From Pedobacter sp. (GTDB taxonomy: Bacteria > Bacteroidota > Bacteroidia > Sphingobacteriales > Sphingobacteriaceae), in NCBI GenBank assembly GCA_014378705.1, contig JACMND010000045.1, positions 1 through 32,665 on the forward strand: a DNA stretch of 32,665 nucleotides, in the 5' to 3' direction. A program made the translations under genes and the position numbers. A model generated the notes under the pieces. The model was not told where the DNA came from and ran no database searches. It saw nothing but the letters and a program-made list of their open reading frames with translations. Shown here in pieces: positions 8,591 through 16,650 of the stretch; within the stretch, counting starts at the first letter, position 1, and each line of letters opens with the position of its first letter.

Positions 8591-8618
8591 AAATATACCT
8601 GAAGAAGCTGTAAAAATT

Positions 8619-8635
8619 AATAGAACAAAAGTTAT
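8619..8635 (-). repeat. 17-bp repeat, copy 2, upstream of response regulator
   Basis: Second copy of ATAACTTTTGTTCTATT (minus strand). It overlaps the stop codon of the kinase gene and lies 28 bp before the response regulator start, so the regulator may have its own promoter as well as read-through from the kinase. Confidence 0.6.
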
Positions 8636-11600
8636 AAGGGAACTTCCATCTGAACTAAAGTTCCGTGATCATTTTTAATAAGGGCTTTACCGCCAATACT
8701 TTTAATCCGCTCCTGAATGTTCATCAGGCCATTACCAAACCTACGGATATGATTGAAGTCAATTCCCTTTCCATTATCTTGAATGGTAATTTTCAATTTT
8801 CTGCGAAAGTCAATTTTAACGGTAACCTGAGTTGCTTCTGCATGTTTAATTACGTTATGCAATGCCTCCTTTACTGATAAGAAAATATTACGCCTGATTT
8901 CCCCGCTTATAAATATTTCAGGCAAAAGAGGAGGTATAATAAAATCACATGAAATATTATTTGAGCAAAGATACTCTACCGTATAGGTCCTGGTAAATGC
9001 CATCAGATCAGCCAAAGAATCATTTTTTTCATTTAACGCCCAAACAATTTCCCCCATTTTATCTACCATCTCATCAGAATATTGTGCAATCTTATTTACT
9101 TCATCCGCAATACATATCTGTTTATCGGTTTTTAATTGTATAATCTGGCTTAAAAATTTTATTCTTGATAAACCTCCACCTAAGTCGTCATGCATATCTA
9201 AGGCAATCCTGGTGCGCTCTTTTTCTACCGCTTTAAGCTTTTCAAAATCACGCATATGTTCTCTAATCTTACCCTGTAAATACCATTTTATAATTAACCA
9301 CACCAACAATAAAAACAACATCACACTTAAAGTTCGGGCTAAATTGGTTTGCCAAAAAGCTTTGGAAATTTCTATTTCAAGTGTTTTGCTATACGGACTT
9401 ATACTGCCGTTTGCATCAATCGCTCTAAGCTGAAAAGTATAATTGCCCGGAGGTATTCTGCTATAACGGGCGTGCCGTGTATTACCGCTGCTAATCCAGT
9501 TTAAATCATAACCGTTAAGCTGATATTCAAAAGTGCTTTCATTCGCATGTTGAAATGCGATTGGAGCAAAATCGAAAGAAAAAGTGTTTTGTTTATGTGA
9601 AAGGCTGATTTTTTTGGTGTCGTGCGGGTTAGGAACAAATCCACTTAAATTGTCATTGATATAAATATTGGTTAGCTGTGCCAGGGGTGGATAAATTACA
9701 TCATGCAATCTTTCCGGGAAAAAAGAAACCAGCCCATTTGTAGTACCGGCAATAAATTCTCCGGTTTGCGAAAGCTGATATACGCCTTCATTAAATTCAT
9801 TCGCCGGCAAGCCGTCTTCAACTGTAAAAGTTCTTCCCCGTTTCTTTTTTTCGTCATAACAGAAAAGTCCTTTTCTGCTAAACAACCAAAGCTTATTATT
9901 GGATTTAGCCACACTCATCACATTTAAAAACGGAACGTTTAACCCCAGATCTAATTTCTTAAATTTGAAATTATCACGATTTAACTCCAATAAACCCTGA
10001 TTTGTAGCCAGCAATATGCGGTTGTTCAGGCTGTCTGTCTGATAATGATTGATATCAGGGGAAAAGTGTAAAGATTGGATAATGTGGTACTTAAAATCCG
10101 CTTCTAGTTTTTTCAGCACATATAAATTAGTGTTTATGTCTTTTAAATAAACCGTACCTGTATTATCCTGATAGAGCGAATTAAAACTATTGTTATCTTT
10201 AATATTAAGCTCAGAAACTATCTCAATACGATACCCGTTTTTTGCCGAGGTGATGCTATACAAACCTCCATAGGTAGAAAACAGAAAGGATTGATCTTTA
10301 AGACGTATCATATCCAAAACCCAGTAACTTCCGAAAAGCTCTTTGGACAAAGCTTTGTAGTTAATTTTACGAAGACGGTTAGTAATCAAATTATACTGAA
10401 ACAAACCATCCTTGCCAATGCACCATGCAATCTGCTTTTCGTCAAACAACATTTTGTAGAACCTGCCGGTAAACTTTTCACCATTTTCTAAAACAGGTTC
10501 CCTGTGTTCAAGAATTTTTTTTTGCCGGTTTAATTTCCAAATCCCTGCGGCATCATTCATAATGCACCAAAGATTGTTGCTCTTGTCATAGCCAATCCAC
10601 TGCACGTTGTTATTACCTTCCCATTTGTTAAATTCATTTCGGGGAAGACTTTTTTGAAAATAATTTTTTAATACATTGGTATAGCTTATACCCCGGCCGT
10701 AACTGCCACACCAAACATTACCAGTGCGATCAAAATAAAGTGTTACGATATTATTGCTGCAGATACTAAACGGATCAAGGCGGAAGCTTCTAAAATTATC
10801 GACATATTTTTTTGTTGTTAAATTAAACGTGTAAACACCTGCATTTCCGGTTGCCACCCAAAGCAGTCCATCTGGAGCAATGGCAGCATATCTAATCTCG
10901 TTAATTAATTGCCGGGCAAAATTATCGTGTAACTGAAATTTACCGCTTTGCGGATTTAGCTCCATTAACCCCATATTGGTGGAAAGCCATACTAAAGAAT
11001 CGCTTTGCGGATAAACATGAACTATCTGTAAAACAGGTTGAGAGCTTTTTTTTATATCAGCATTAAAAAAAAGTTCTTTTTTAAGTAGACTACCTCTTTT
11101 AAAAATGTAATGAATGGTGCCTGTACTTAAATAAGTCCATACATGAGTTTTAGCAGTTACGTTATTATGCCAAACAACGCCGTCAACGGCGGGAGTTTGA
11201 ATAACTAAGCTAGAGCGATGGTTTCTGGTATTAAATATTCTGATTGATTTTGTGTCAGTCTCTATAAACCATATTTCATGCTGGTTAACAATGCCAAGAG
11301 GAACACAATATGTATTCCCTGTTTTTCCGCTTAGATTAAATATAGTAAAGTTAGAAAAGGTGTTTTTATTCCTGTTATAAAGACTGATCCCCGCATCCGT
11401 TCCAATCCAAATCTGTTTTAAAGAATCTTCTAGTATTCGTGTGATGTAATTACCTCCAATGGATTTTTCATCTGATTCGTCGTGTAAAAAATTAATCGTT
11501 TTTCCACCATCGTATAATGAAAGTCCGTTTCGTGTTCCAAGCCACATATACCCCCGACTGTCTTGCAGGAAATGATAAACAATATCCTGAGCTAATCCAT

Positions 11601-11724
11601 TTTGGACATTAAGATGTTTGAAATTATAGCGGGGATTTTGAGTTTGGGCTGTTAGGTATAGACACAACCAAAAAATAAAGAGATGTAAAATAAATAAAAC
11701 CCGAAAAGATTTAATGATCATCAT
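8632..11724 (-). CDS. Propeller-type two-component sensor histidine kinase
   Basis: A 1030-residue membrane sensor of the periplasmic two-component-regulator-propeller class. A signal/anchor (about residues 6-26) is followed by about 650 residues of beta-propeller repeats (GYMWLGTRNGLSLYD, QIWIGTDAGISLYN, LLWVATGNAGVYTF, NVWCGSYGRGISY and others), then a Y_Y_Y domain (about 720-790: YQLNGYDLNW, PPGNYTFQLRA), one transmembrane segment (about 796-816), a HisKA_3 domain with phospho-acceptor His845 (ALDMHDDLGGGLSR) and an HATPase domain ending at the C-terminus (EALHNVIKHAEA, DNGKGIDF, GNGLMNI). It heads a two-gene operon with the NarL-type regulator. Such sensors often respond to polymers or other extracellular ligands; the ligand here is unknown. 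Confidence 0.95.
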   Translation of the reverse strand: MMIIKSFRVLFILHLFIFWLCLYLTAQTQNPRYNFKHLNVQNGLAQDIVYHFLQDSRGYMWLGTRNGLSLYDGGKTINFLHDESDEKSIGGNYITRILEDSLKQIWIGTDAGISLYNRNKNTFSNFTIFNLSGKTGNTYCVPLGIVNQHEIWFIETDTKSIRIFNTRNHRSSLVIQTPAVDGVVWHNNVTAKTHVWTYLSTGTIHYIFKRGSLLKKELFFNADIKKSSQPVLQIVHVYPQSDSLVWLSTNMGLMELNPQSGKFQLHDNFARQLINEIRYAAIAPDGLLWVATGNAGVYTFNLTTKKYVDNFRSFRLDPFSICSNNIVTLYFDRTGNVWCGSYGRGISYTNVLKNYFQKSLPRNEFNKWEGNNNVQWIGYDKSNNLWCIMNDAAGIWKLNRQKKILEHREPVLENGEKFTGRFYKMLFDEKQIAWCIGKDGLFQYNLITNRLRKINYKALSKELFGSYWVLDMIRLKDQSFLFSTYGGLYSITSAKNGYRIEIVSELNIKDNNSFNSLYQDNTGTVYLKDINTNLYVLKKLEADFKYHIIQSLHFSPDINHYQTDSLNNRILLATNQGLLELNRDNFKFKKLDLGLNVPFLNVMSVAKSNNKLWLFSRKGLFCYDEKKKRGRTFTVEDGLPANEFNEGVYQLSQTGEFIAGTTNGLVSFFPERLHDVIYPPLAQLTNIYINDNLSGFVPNPHDTKKISLSHKQNTFSFDFAPIAFQHANESTFEYQLNGYDLNWISSGNTRHARYSRIPPGNYTFQLRAIDANGSISPYSKTLEIEISKAFWQTNLARTLSVMLFLLLVWLIIKWYLQGKIREHMRDFEKLKAVEKERTRIALDMHDDLGGGLSRIKFLSQIIQLKTDKQICIADEVNKIAQYSDEMVDKMGEIVWALNEKNDSLADLMAFTRTYTVEYLCSNNISCDFIIPPLLPEIFISGEIRRNIFLSVKEALHNVIKHAEATQVTVKIDFRRKLKITIQDNGKGIDFNHIRRFGNGLMNIQERIKSIGGKALIKNDHGTLVQMEVPL

Positions 11725-11727
11725 TCA

Positions 11728-11763
11728 GTTTATATACTAAATATAAACATTTGAAAACAAATG
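11728..11763. promoter_or_regulatory. Two adjoining palindromes upstream of the kinase gene
   Basis: GTTTATAT/ATATAAAC (8-bp arms, 5-nt loop, 11728-11748) is followed directly by CATTTG/CAAATG (6-bp arms, 4-nt loop, 11748-11763); they share one base. The first ends 3 bp before the start codon of the 1030-aa kinase. They may be an operator or 5'-UTR hairpins. No T run follows, so they are not a terminator. Confidence 0.45.
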
Positions 11764-11910
11764 ATTTAAGGTTTAAGCTGCTGCGATGCCAATAAGTTGC
11801 TGATTAGAACATTATCATATTAAAATTTTTATTTACAACAGTTTAAAGCGGGGGCAAATGAAAATAATATCTCCTCCTTTAAAATGCAGTTAATTATATG
11901 TTGCCTTAGG

Positions 11911-13620
11911 TTAAGAAATGGGAAGTAAAAATCCAAAACGGCTTCCTTCTCCAAGGGCACTTTCAACAAATATTTCCCCGTGCTGAGCATCAATAAAATC
12001 TTTAGAAATAGCTAATCCTAAGCCAGTACCTGATTTCTGCTCGCCATTTGTAGGTACTTGAAAGTACCTTTCAAATAAATGTTTTTGATATTTATCTTCA
12101 ATGCCGTTCCCAAAATCTTTAACAGAAAATTCCACAAACTGATCTTTCTGTGTAATTTTTATAATCAACTTAGATTTTTCTGAGCTGTAACGTAGCGCAT
12201 TTGACAAAAAATTAACCAGGACCCAGGCAGTTTTTTCTATATCAGCTTGTACATCGGGTAAGTCGGGATCAACTTCAACTTTTAAGGCTATTGATTTTTG
12301 CTCTGCCTGAAATTTAACGGAGTTTATGGCATAGTTAATAATGTCAATTGGTTTTGCTGCCTTAAAACTTAACTGGATATTCCCTGTTTCCACCTGGGCT
12401 AAATCAAGTAATTCACCGGTTATTTTCAAGAGTCGGCTGGCATCGTCATTAATATTTTGTATCAGTTGACCTTGTTCTTCATTAACTGACCCAATTCTTT
12501 GATCCTGGAGCAACTTGAGACTTAATTTTATTGATGCAATTGGAGTTTTTAGTTCATGAGAAATGGTAGCAATAAAATTTGTTTTAGCTTCGTCCAGTTC
12601 ATGAAAACTAGTTACGTTTTTAAGAACAATTACCTCCCCAATTACCTGTTCTTTAGATTTTACTTCAATTACATCTTTCGCAAAATAGCTCTCTTTATTG
12701 TCAGCGTAAATTTTCAGTTGCTTCTTTTCTTTCTCAGTGAGTAAAGTTCGGAGCAGGTCATTATGCATAGCCATATCCGGCGCATAATTTCCTATCAGTT
12801 TTTGGGACGGAATACCTAAAAGTAAACTGGCAACAGGGTTAATAAATATGATTTGCTGCTTTTCATCAAGCCCGATGATGGCATCGCTCATTTGATCAAT
12901 AATGGTTTCTATTCTGCTTTTTTCAAAAAGGATTTTGGCAAGGTTACTATTTTCGTAATCATCTAACTTGCGTGCCATGGTATTAAACGCTGTTGATAGA
13001 TCGCCAAATTCATCATTGGACTGAAACTCCAGGCGCTGTTTATAATTTTTATTTGCGATAGCTTTAATACCCTCTGTAAGTTTCTGGATGGGGTTGGCAA
13101 TGTAGCTCGGAAAGTTTATCATAAAACTAAAGCCTACAAGCAGGCACAACGTAGCAATGGATAATAAATATAAAGTAGCACTTTTAACAGTGTTTAAAAC
13201 AATTGTATTTTTACTAAATATGGCCTGCATGTTTAGAACATCCACTTTACTAATTGCCTTTTTTATTTCCAGCTTTGATTGTGCAATTTGATCCGGATTC
13301 GTGTTTCTTTCTATTATTTGGTTAAATTCATCACGGATAATACGGGTTTGTTCTGCCTCTCCAACTTCAGTGATGTTTTGTTCCTGCGATTTTAAATTTC
13401 TTTCAAAGGCTTTAATATCGCTTTCATCCAGGCGCAAACGATCGTTATCAATTGCATCGGCCATATTGTGAGTGTACTGTAAACTCTCATAGTTATCTTT
13501 TAAAACCGCATTCGCATCTGCCGAAAGGCGATTAAGATAATAAGTAGCCATGATGCATACAATCAGTGTCAAACCGAATAGTAAGCCTAAACCCAGACGT
13601 AATTTTAATTTAATTCTCAT
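11911..13620 (-). CDS. Sensor histidine kinase (HAMP-PAS) of the Kdp locus
   Basis: Likely the kinase half of a split KdpD. It has two transmembrane segments (about residues 8-28 and 145-167) around a roughly 115-residue helical periplasmic part, then HAMP (about 168-225), PAS (about 236-340), HisKA with phospho-acceptor His355 (ATISHELKTPIASIK), and HATPase (about 455-569: NFLSNALRYSS, DFGNGIEDKY, GTGLGLAISKDF). The usual KdpD has four membrane helices (DUF4118) and GAF instead, so this is not the normal fusion. It starts 52 bp after the KdpD N-part gene in the same direction. In the family the kinase signals K+ limitation; here the partner is probably the NtrC-type regulator at 21285-22619 (inferred from position). 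Confidence 0.93.
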   Translation of the reverse strand: MRIKLKLRLGLGLLFGLTLIVCIMATYYLNRLSADANAVLKDNYESLQYTHNMADAIDNDRLRLDESDIKAFERNLKSQEQNITEVGEAEQTRIIRDEFNQIIERNTNPDQIAQSKLEIKKAISKVDVLNMQAIFSKNTIVLNTVKSATLYLLSIATLCLLVGFSFMINFPSYIANPIQKLTEGIKAIANKNYKQRLEFQSNDEFGDLSTAFNTMARKLDDYENSNLAKILFEKSRIETIIDQMSDAIIGLDEKQQIIFINPVASLLLGIPSQKLIGNYAPDMAMHNDLLRTLLTEKEKKQLKIYADNKESYFAKDVIEVKSKEQVIGEVIVLKNVTSFHELDEAKTNFIATISHELKTPIASIKLSLKLLQDQRIGSVNEEQGQLIQNINDDASRLLKITGELLDLAQVETGNIQLSFKAAKPIDIINYAINSVKFQAEQKSIALKVEVDPDLPDVQADIEKTAWVLVNFLSNALRYSSEKSKLIIKITQKDQFVEFSVKDFGNGIEDKYQKHLFERYFQVPTNGEQKSGTGLGLAISKDFIDAQHGEIFVESALGEGSRFGFLLPIS

Positions 13621-13672
13621 TTAAATGAATGTTGAGTATTCCATACGCGTTTTGAAAAAGTTGTTTCATAAA

Positions 13673-14797
13673 TCAGGATAGAATGACCAAATCTATGTTA
13701 GAAGATGAAAGTTTTTTTAATAGCTGATTGAATATAGCTGTGCTCAGTATTACTTTAAATAAACCCAGGTGCGGCTTGCCTATGCAAATTGTTGTAATTT
13801 CTTTTTGTTCTGCGGTTTCGATTATAGCTTTGGCAATATTCTCATTTTTAATTTTTAAAACTTCCCCGCCCAGTTCAGTAGCCAATTTTAAATTGTTGAT
13901 TAAATGCCTTTGTTTATTCAGCTTAATCCGATTTCCACCTTCGCGGCTGGTTTGAACATACAAAACACTCCATTTGGAATTATAGTATGATGCCAAACGG
14001 GCAGTTTTGCGAATCACAACCTTTGCAGTTTCTTCATTAGAACTGATGCAGGCTAAAAATTTTTCGCTTCTTAGTTTAATACTTCTCGGGACTTCAATAT
14101 CTACCTTGCGTTCCACCTGATGGGCCACTTCTTTCAACGCAAGTTCCCTGAGCTGAAGGATCTTTTCCGGCTGGAAAAAGTTGCCCAGGGCCATGGCAAT
14201 TTTTGATTCATGGTATATTTTGCCATCCCTTAAACGGGTTATGAGTTCATCCGCAGTTAAATCAATATTCACTACCTCATCGGCCATATCCAGTATTTTA
14301 TCCGGTATCCGCTCTGTAATGGGTATTCTTGTGATCTTTTCAACATCTTCATTTAAACTTTCAAGATGCTGAATATTAACAGCGCTAATCACATTGATGC
14401 CTGCATTGAGTATATCTACTACGTCCTGCCAGCGTTTGTCATTTTTGCTTCCTTCTATATTGGTGTGTGCCAGTTCATCTACAATTACCACTTCGGGGTG
14501 AGTGTTAATAATGGCCTGTACATCCATTTCCTCAAGTTGTTTTCCCTTGTAAAAAAGTTTTCTTCTGGGTATGGCAGGCAAGCCATGTATCAATGCTTCC
14601 GTTTCGGCCCTGCCATGCGTTTCTATGTAGCCTATTTTTAAATCAATACCGTTTCTTAATAACGTATGAGCTTCCTGAAGCATCCGAAAAGTTTTACCTA
14701 CACCGGCACTCATGCCAATGTAAATTTTAAACTTACCCTTCCTGTTTTTTTGTATAAGATTTAGAAATCTTTCCGCGGATTCAGTATTAACTGTCAT
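13673..14797 (-). CDS. kdpD: KdpD N-terminal/Usp protein (sensor part without kinase)
   Basis: This 374-residue protein holds only the cytoplasmic N-terminal part of KdpD. The KdpD domain (about residues 20-230) has a Walker A loop GMSAGVGKT (28-36) and Walker B VVIVDELAHTN, plus KDVIGYIETHG-like and HRW features around KRWQDVVDIL; residues about 245-374 are a universal-stress-protein-like domain ending in IDLVILS. It ends where the membrane and kinase parts of E. coli KdpD would start. I prefer the ATG at 14797; an upstream GTG at 14836 would add 13 residues and lies only 11 bp from a hairpin. The kinase gene follows after 52 bp. Split KdpD is seen in other Bacteroidota from memory. Domain call is secure. 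Confidence 0.92.
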   Translation of the reverse strand: MTVNTESAERFLNLIQKNRKGKFKIYIGMSAGVGKTFRMLQEAHTLLRNGIDLKIGYIETHGRAETEALIHGLPAIPRRKLFYKGKQLEEMDVQAIINTHPEVVIVDELAHTNIEGSKNDKRWQDVVDILNAGINVISAVNIQHLESLNEDVEKITRIPITERIPDKILDMADEVVNIDLTADELITRLRDGKIYHESKIAMALGNFFQPEKILQLRELALKEVAHQVERKVDIEVPRSIKLRSEKFLACISSNEETAKVVIRKTARLASYYNSKWSVLYVQTSREGGNRIKLNKQRHLINNLKLATELGGEVLKIKNENIAKAIIETAEQKEITTICIGKPHLGLFKVILSTAIFNQLLKKLSSSNIDLVILS

Positions 14798-14847
14798 TGT
14801 TTGTTTTAAGTTATACTTTAATTTGAGGTCGCCCACTTTTTCATAAG

Positions 14848-14885
14848 TTCAGGTGTCCAACACTTTAAATTGTAGGACGCCTGAA
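14848..14885 (-). other. Strong hairpin between porin gene and kdpD
   Basis: Arms 14848-14861 and 14872-14885 pair over 14 positions with one mismatch and one G-U pair (TTCAGG.GTCC core), with a 10-nt loop. It lies 3 bp after the porin stop and just before the possible GTG start of kdpD. No T run follows on either strand, so it is more likely an RNA-stability or partial attenuation element than a terminator. Confidence 0.7.
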
Positions 14886-14888
14886 TTC

Positions 14889-15962
14889 TTAAAAACTTAC
14901 CGCTACTGCCGTAGTAATAGCTGAATTATTATTGGTTGAAGAACCACTTTCACGGGTAAAAATCGCATCCTTACTATCATATATTTTGCCTTCCAACCGG
15001 AACGTAATGTTTTGATAAGGGCTGTAATCCACATTTGCTGAATATCCCCATGTTTTAAATCCGTTGGGAGTTCCGCTTGATATGATGACGCCGTTCTCGT
15101 CGCTATAATATTCTGCACGACCAGCCAGCGAAACTTTTGCTGAGGGCTTGTAACGAAGGATACCTGTAGGAGAATACCAGGTATTATAATCATTTGATTT
15201 TTTTGACTTTTGCTCGATACCCGCATCAAATCCTAAAATTAATCCAACTTTTTGGTTTAATTGGAATATCCCATACAGGTTATGAAAATAACGGTACTGA
15301 CGGCTTATCTCTGGTTTATCATTACCGATAAAAGTACTGGAATTGAGTGTTACTGAGGCCGTAGGTTTATAGGTTATTTGTGTTCCAAAAGCGGTAGACT
15401 GGTTACCGTCAACGCGTTGAATTCGCTGCCAGCCGTTCAAAACCAATCCCGAAAGGAATAATTTACTATCTGCTGAAGTGTAGCTGATTTTCGCACCGGC
15501 TTCGTAATAAGGTGAGTTTTCTGCAGCAATGCTTCGCGTTAGTGTCCAGTTATCTTTACCAATTGCACTTTCCCACCCAATATGAGCAGCAAAAATACCG
15601 GCATCCAACCATAAGTTTGAATTCTTGCTCAGTTTAACCCCGGCATTGGCTTCGTATAAATTCCGGAATACATCACTTTCTGCCGCAAGATTATATTGGG
15701 CATAAGTGCCTACCATTAAACCCAGATTTGCACGAACATTATCTGTAGCATAAGCAGCCTTTAATAAGCCGAGGTTTAGATTAATCTCATTATTTCTGGT
15801 GTGATTATAAGTAAATGAAGGGCGTAGATTATTTACTGGTTTGCTGAAATCATAAGCATAGTATCCTTCTACATAACCTGATATGGTAAGCGGATTTGTT
15901 TGCGCATTTACTGCCAAAGTTGTAAAGGCAGTTAATGCTGCTATTATTGTTGTTCTTTTCAT
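14889..15962 (-). CDS. Outer-membrane porin-like beta-barrel protein in Kdp operon
   Basis: A 357-residue barrel protein with signal peptide (MKRTTIIAALTAFTTLAVNAQ) and many amphipathic strands: SGYVEGYYAYDFSKP at the start, NEINLNLGLLKAAYAT, EANAGVKLS, VGLILGFDAGIEQ, and a closing ITTAVAVSF with terminal Phe as expected of an outer-membrane barrel. It resembles the Bacteroidota putative porin class (BBP2-like). It lies 71 bp after kdpC and before kdpD in the same direction, so it is probably co-expressed with the K+ pump and may help K+ through the outer membrane. That role is inference; the barrel fold is well supported. Confidence 0.85.
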   Translation of the reverse strand: MKRTTIIAALTAFTTLAVNAQTNPLTISGYVEGYYAYDFSKPVNNLRPSFTYNHTRNNEINLNLGLLKAAYATDNVRANLGLMVGTYAQYNLAAESDVFRNLYEANAGVKLSKNSNLWLDAGIFAAHIGWESAIGKDNWTLTRSIAAENSPYYEAGAKISYTSADSKLFLSGLVLNGWQRIQRVDGNQSTAFGTQITYKPTASVTLNSSTFIGNDKPEISRQYRYFHNLYGIFQLNQKVGLILGFDAGIEQKSKKSNDYNTWYSPTGILRYKPSAKVSLAGRAEYYSDENGVIISSGTPNGFKTWGYSANVDYSPYQNITFRLEGKIYDSKDAIFTRESGSSTNNNSAITTAVAVSF

Positions 15963-16033
15963 TTTTGTTTTTGTTTTAGTTTAGTGGTTAGATGATTAGT
16001 TCTATAACCAGCCACCTAACAACCAACCACCAA

Positions 16034-16585
16034 TTATAATTCGTCTAATGCAATGTTGAGTTTCAAAATATGTACTACTTCTGGTCCCATAAAGGGTTTT
16101 TCAGTGTACTGATCAACCAATTGTGTTAATTTTTCGCTGCTGACATTCCGAATTTTCGCAATCCGTGCAATCTGTATTTTGGCTCCTTTCGGCGATAAAT
16201 GAGGGTCAAGGCCTGAACCTGAAGCGGTTACAAGCTCTACAGGAATCTGACTGGTTTTCACATCCGGATTATGAACTAGGAACGTATCAATACGGGCCTG
16301 AACTTCTTTCAGGTAATCAGGGTTTGAAGGCCCTTTGTTAGAACCTGCCGAACCTGCCGCATTGTAAGCCACCGCCGAAGGGCGTGAGTTGAAATAACGG
16401 TCTTCTGTAAATGACTGTCCCAGTTTTTCATAGCCTATCACTTTGCCATTCTTTTGAATGGTTTCGCCTTTTCCCTGGCCGGGAGCTGCTTTAGCAATGG
16501 CCCAGATTATTGTGGGATACACCACACAAAATACGACGATGCAGATGACTGTGAGGCGCAATGCCGGTAAAATATATTGTTTCAT
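16034..16585 (-). CDS. kdpC: K+-transporting ATPase subunit C
   Basis: Subunit of the KdpFABC high-affinity K+ pump. The protein has one N-terminal membrane helix (about residues 8-30) and a periplasmic body with family motifs: GYEKLGQSFTEDRYFNSRPSA (shortened here to the RYFNSRPSA core), SNKGPSNPDYL, and the C-terminal SGSGLDPHLSPKGA...QIARIAKIRN. At 183 aa it agrees with the family. It follows kdpB after 65 bp, which contains a small bulged hairpin (16614-16640). Secure. Confidence 0.95.
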   Translation of the reverse strand: MKQYILPALRLTVICIVVFCVVYPTIIWAIAKAAPGQGKGETIQKNGKVIGYEKLGQSFTEDRYFNSRPSAVAYNAAGSAGSNKGPSNPDYLKEVQARIDTFLVHNPDVKTSQIPVELVTASGSGLDPHLSPKGAKIQIARIAKIRNVSSEKLTQLVDQYTEKPFMGPEVVHILKLNIALDEL

Positions 16586-16613
16586 TTTAATGAGATTTTA
16601 GACATTAGATTTG

Positions 16614-16640
16614 AGATATGAAAAAAGTGTTTTTATATCT
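16614..16640 (-). other. Bulged hairpin between kdpB and kdpC
   Basis: AGATAT/ATATCT with inner A5/T5 and one bulged G forms an AT-rich stem in the 65-bp gap. Purely structural observation; the stem is weak and the function is unknown. Confidence 0.3.
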
Positions 16641-16650
16641 GAATATTGTT

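Noticed and set aside
11871-11880. AAAGGAGGAG on the minus strand, a perfect Shine-Dalgarno match
   Set aside because: No ATG, GTG or TTG with an extended frame follows at a suitable distance, and genes here do not use such sites.
15980-16033. TGGTTGG/CAACCAAC-rich stretch between kdpC and the porin as a regulatory repeat
   Set aside because: Units are imperfect and irregular, with no clean palindrome or spacing; likely simple-sequence drift.
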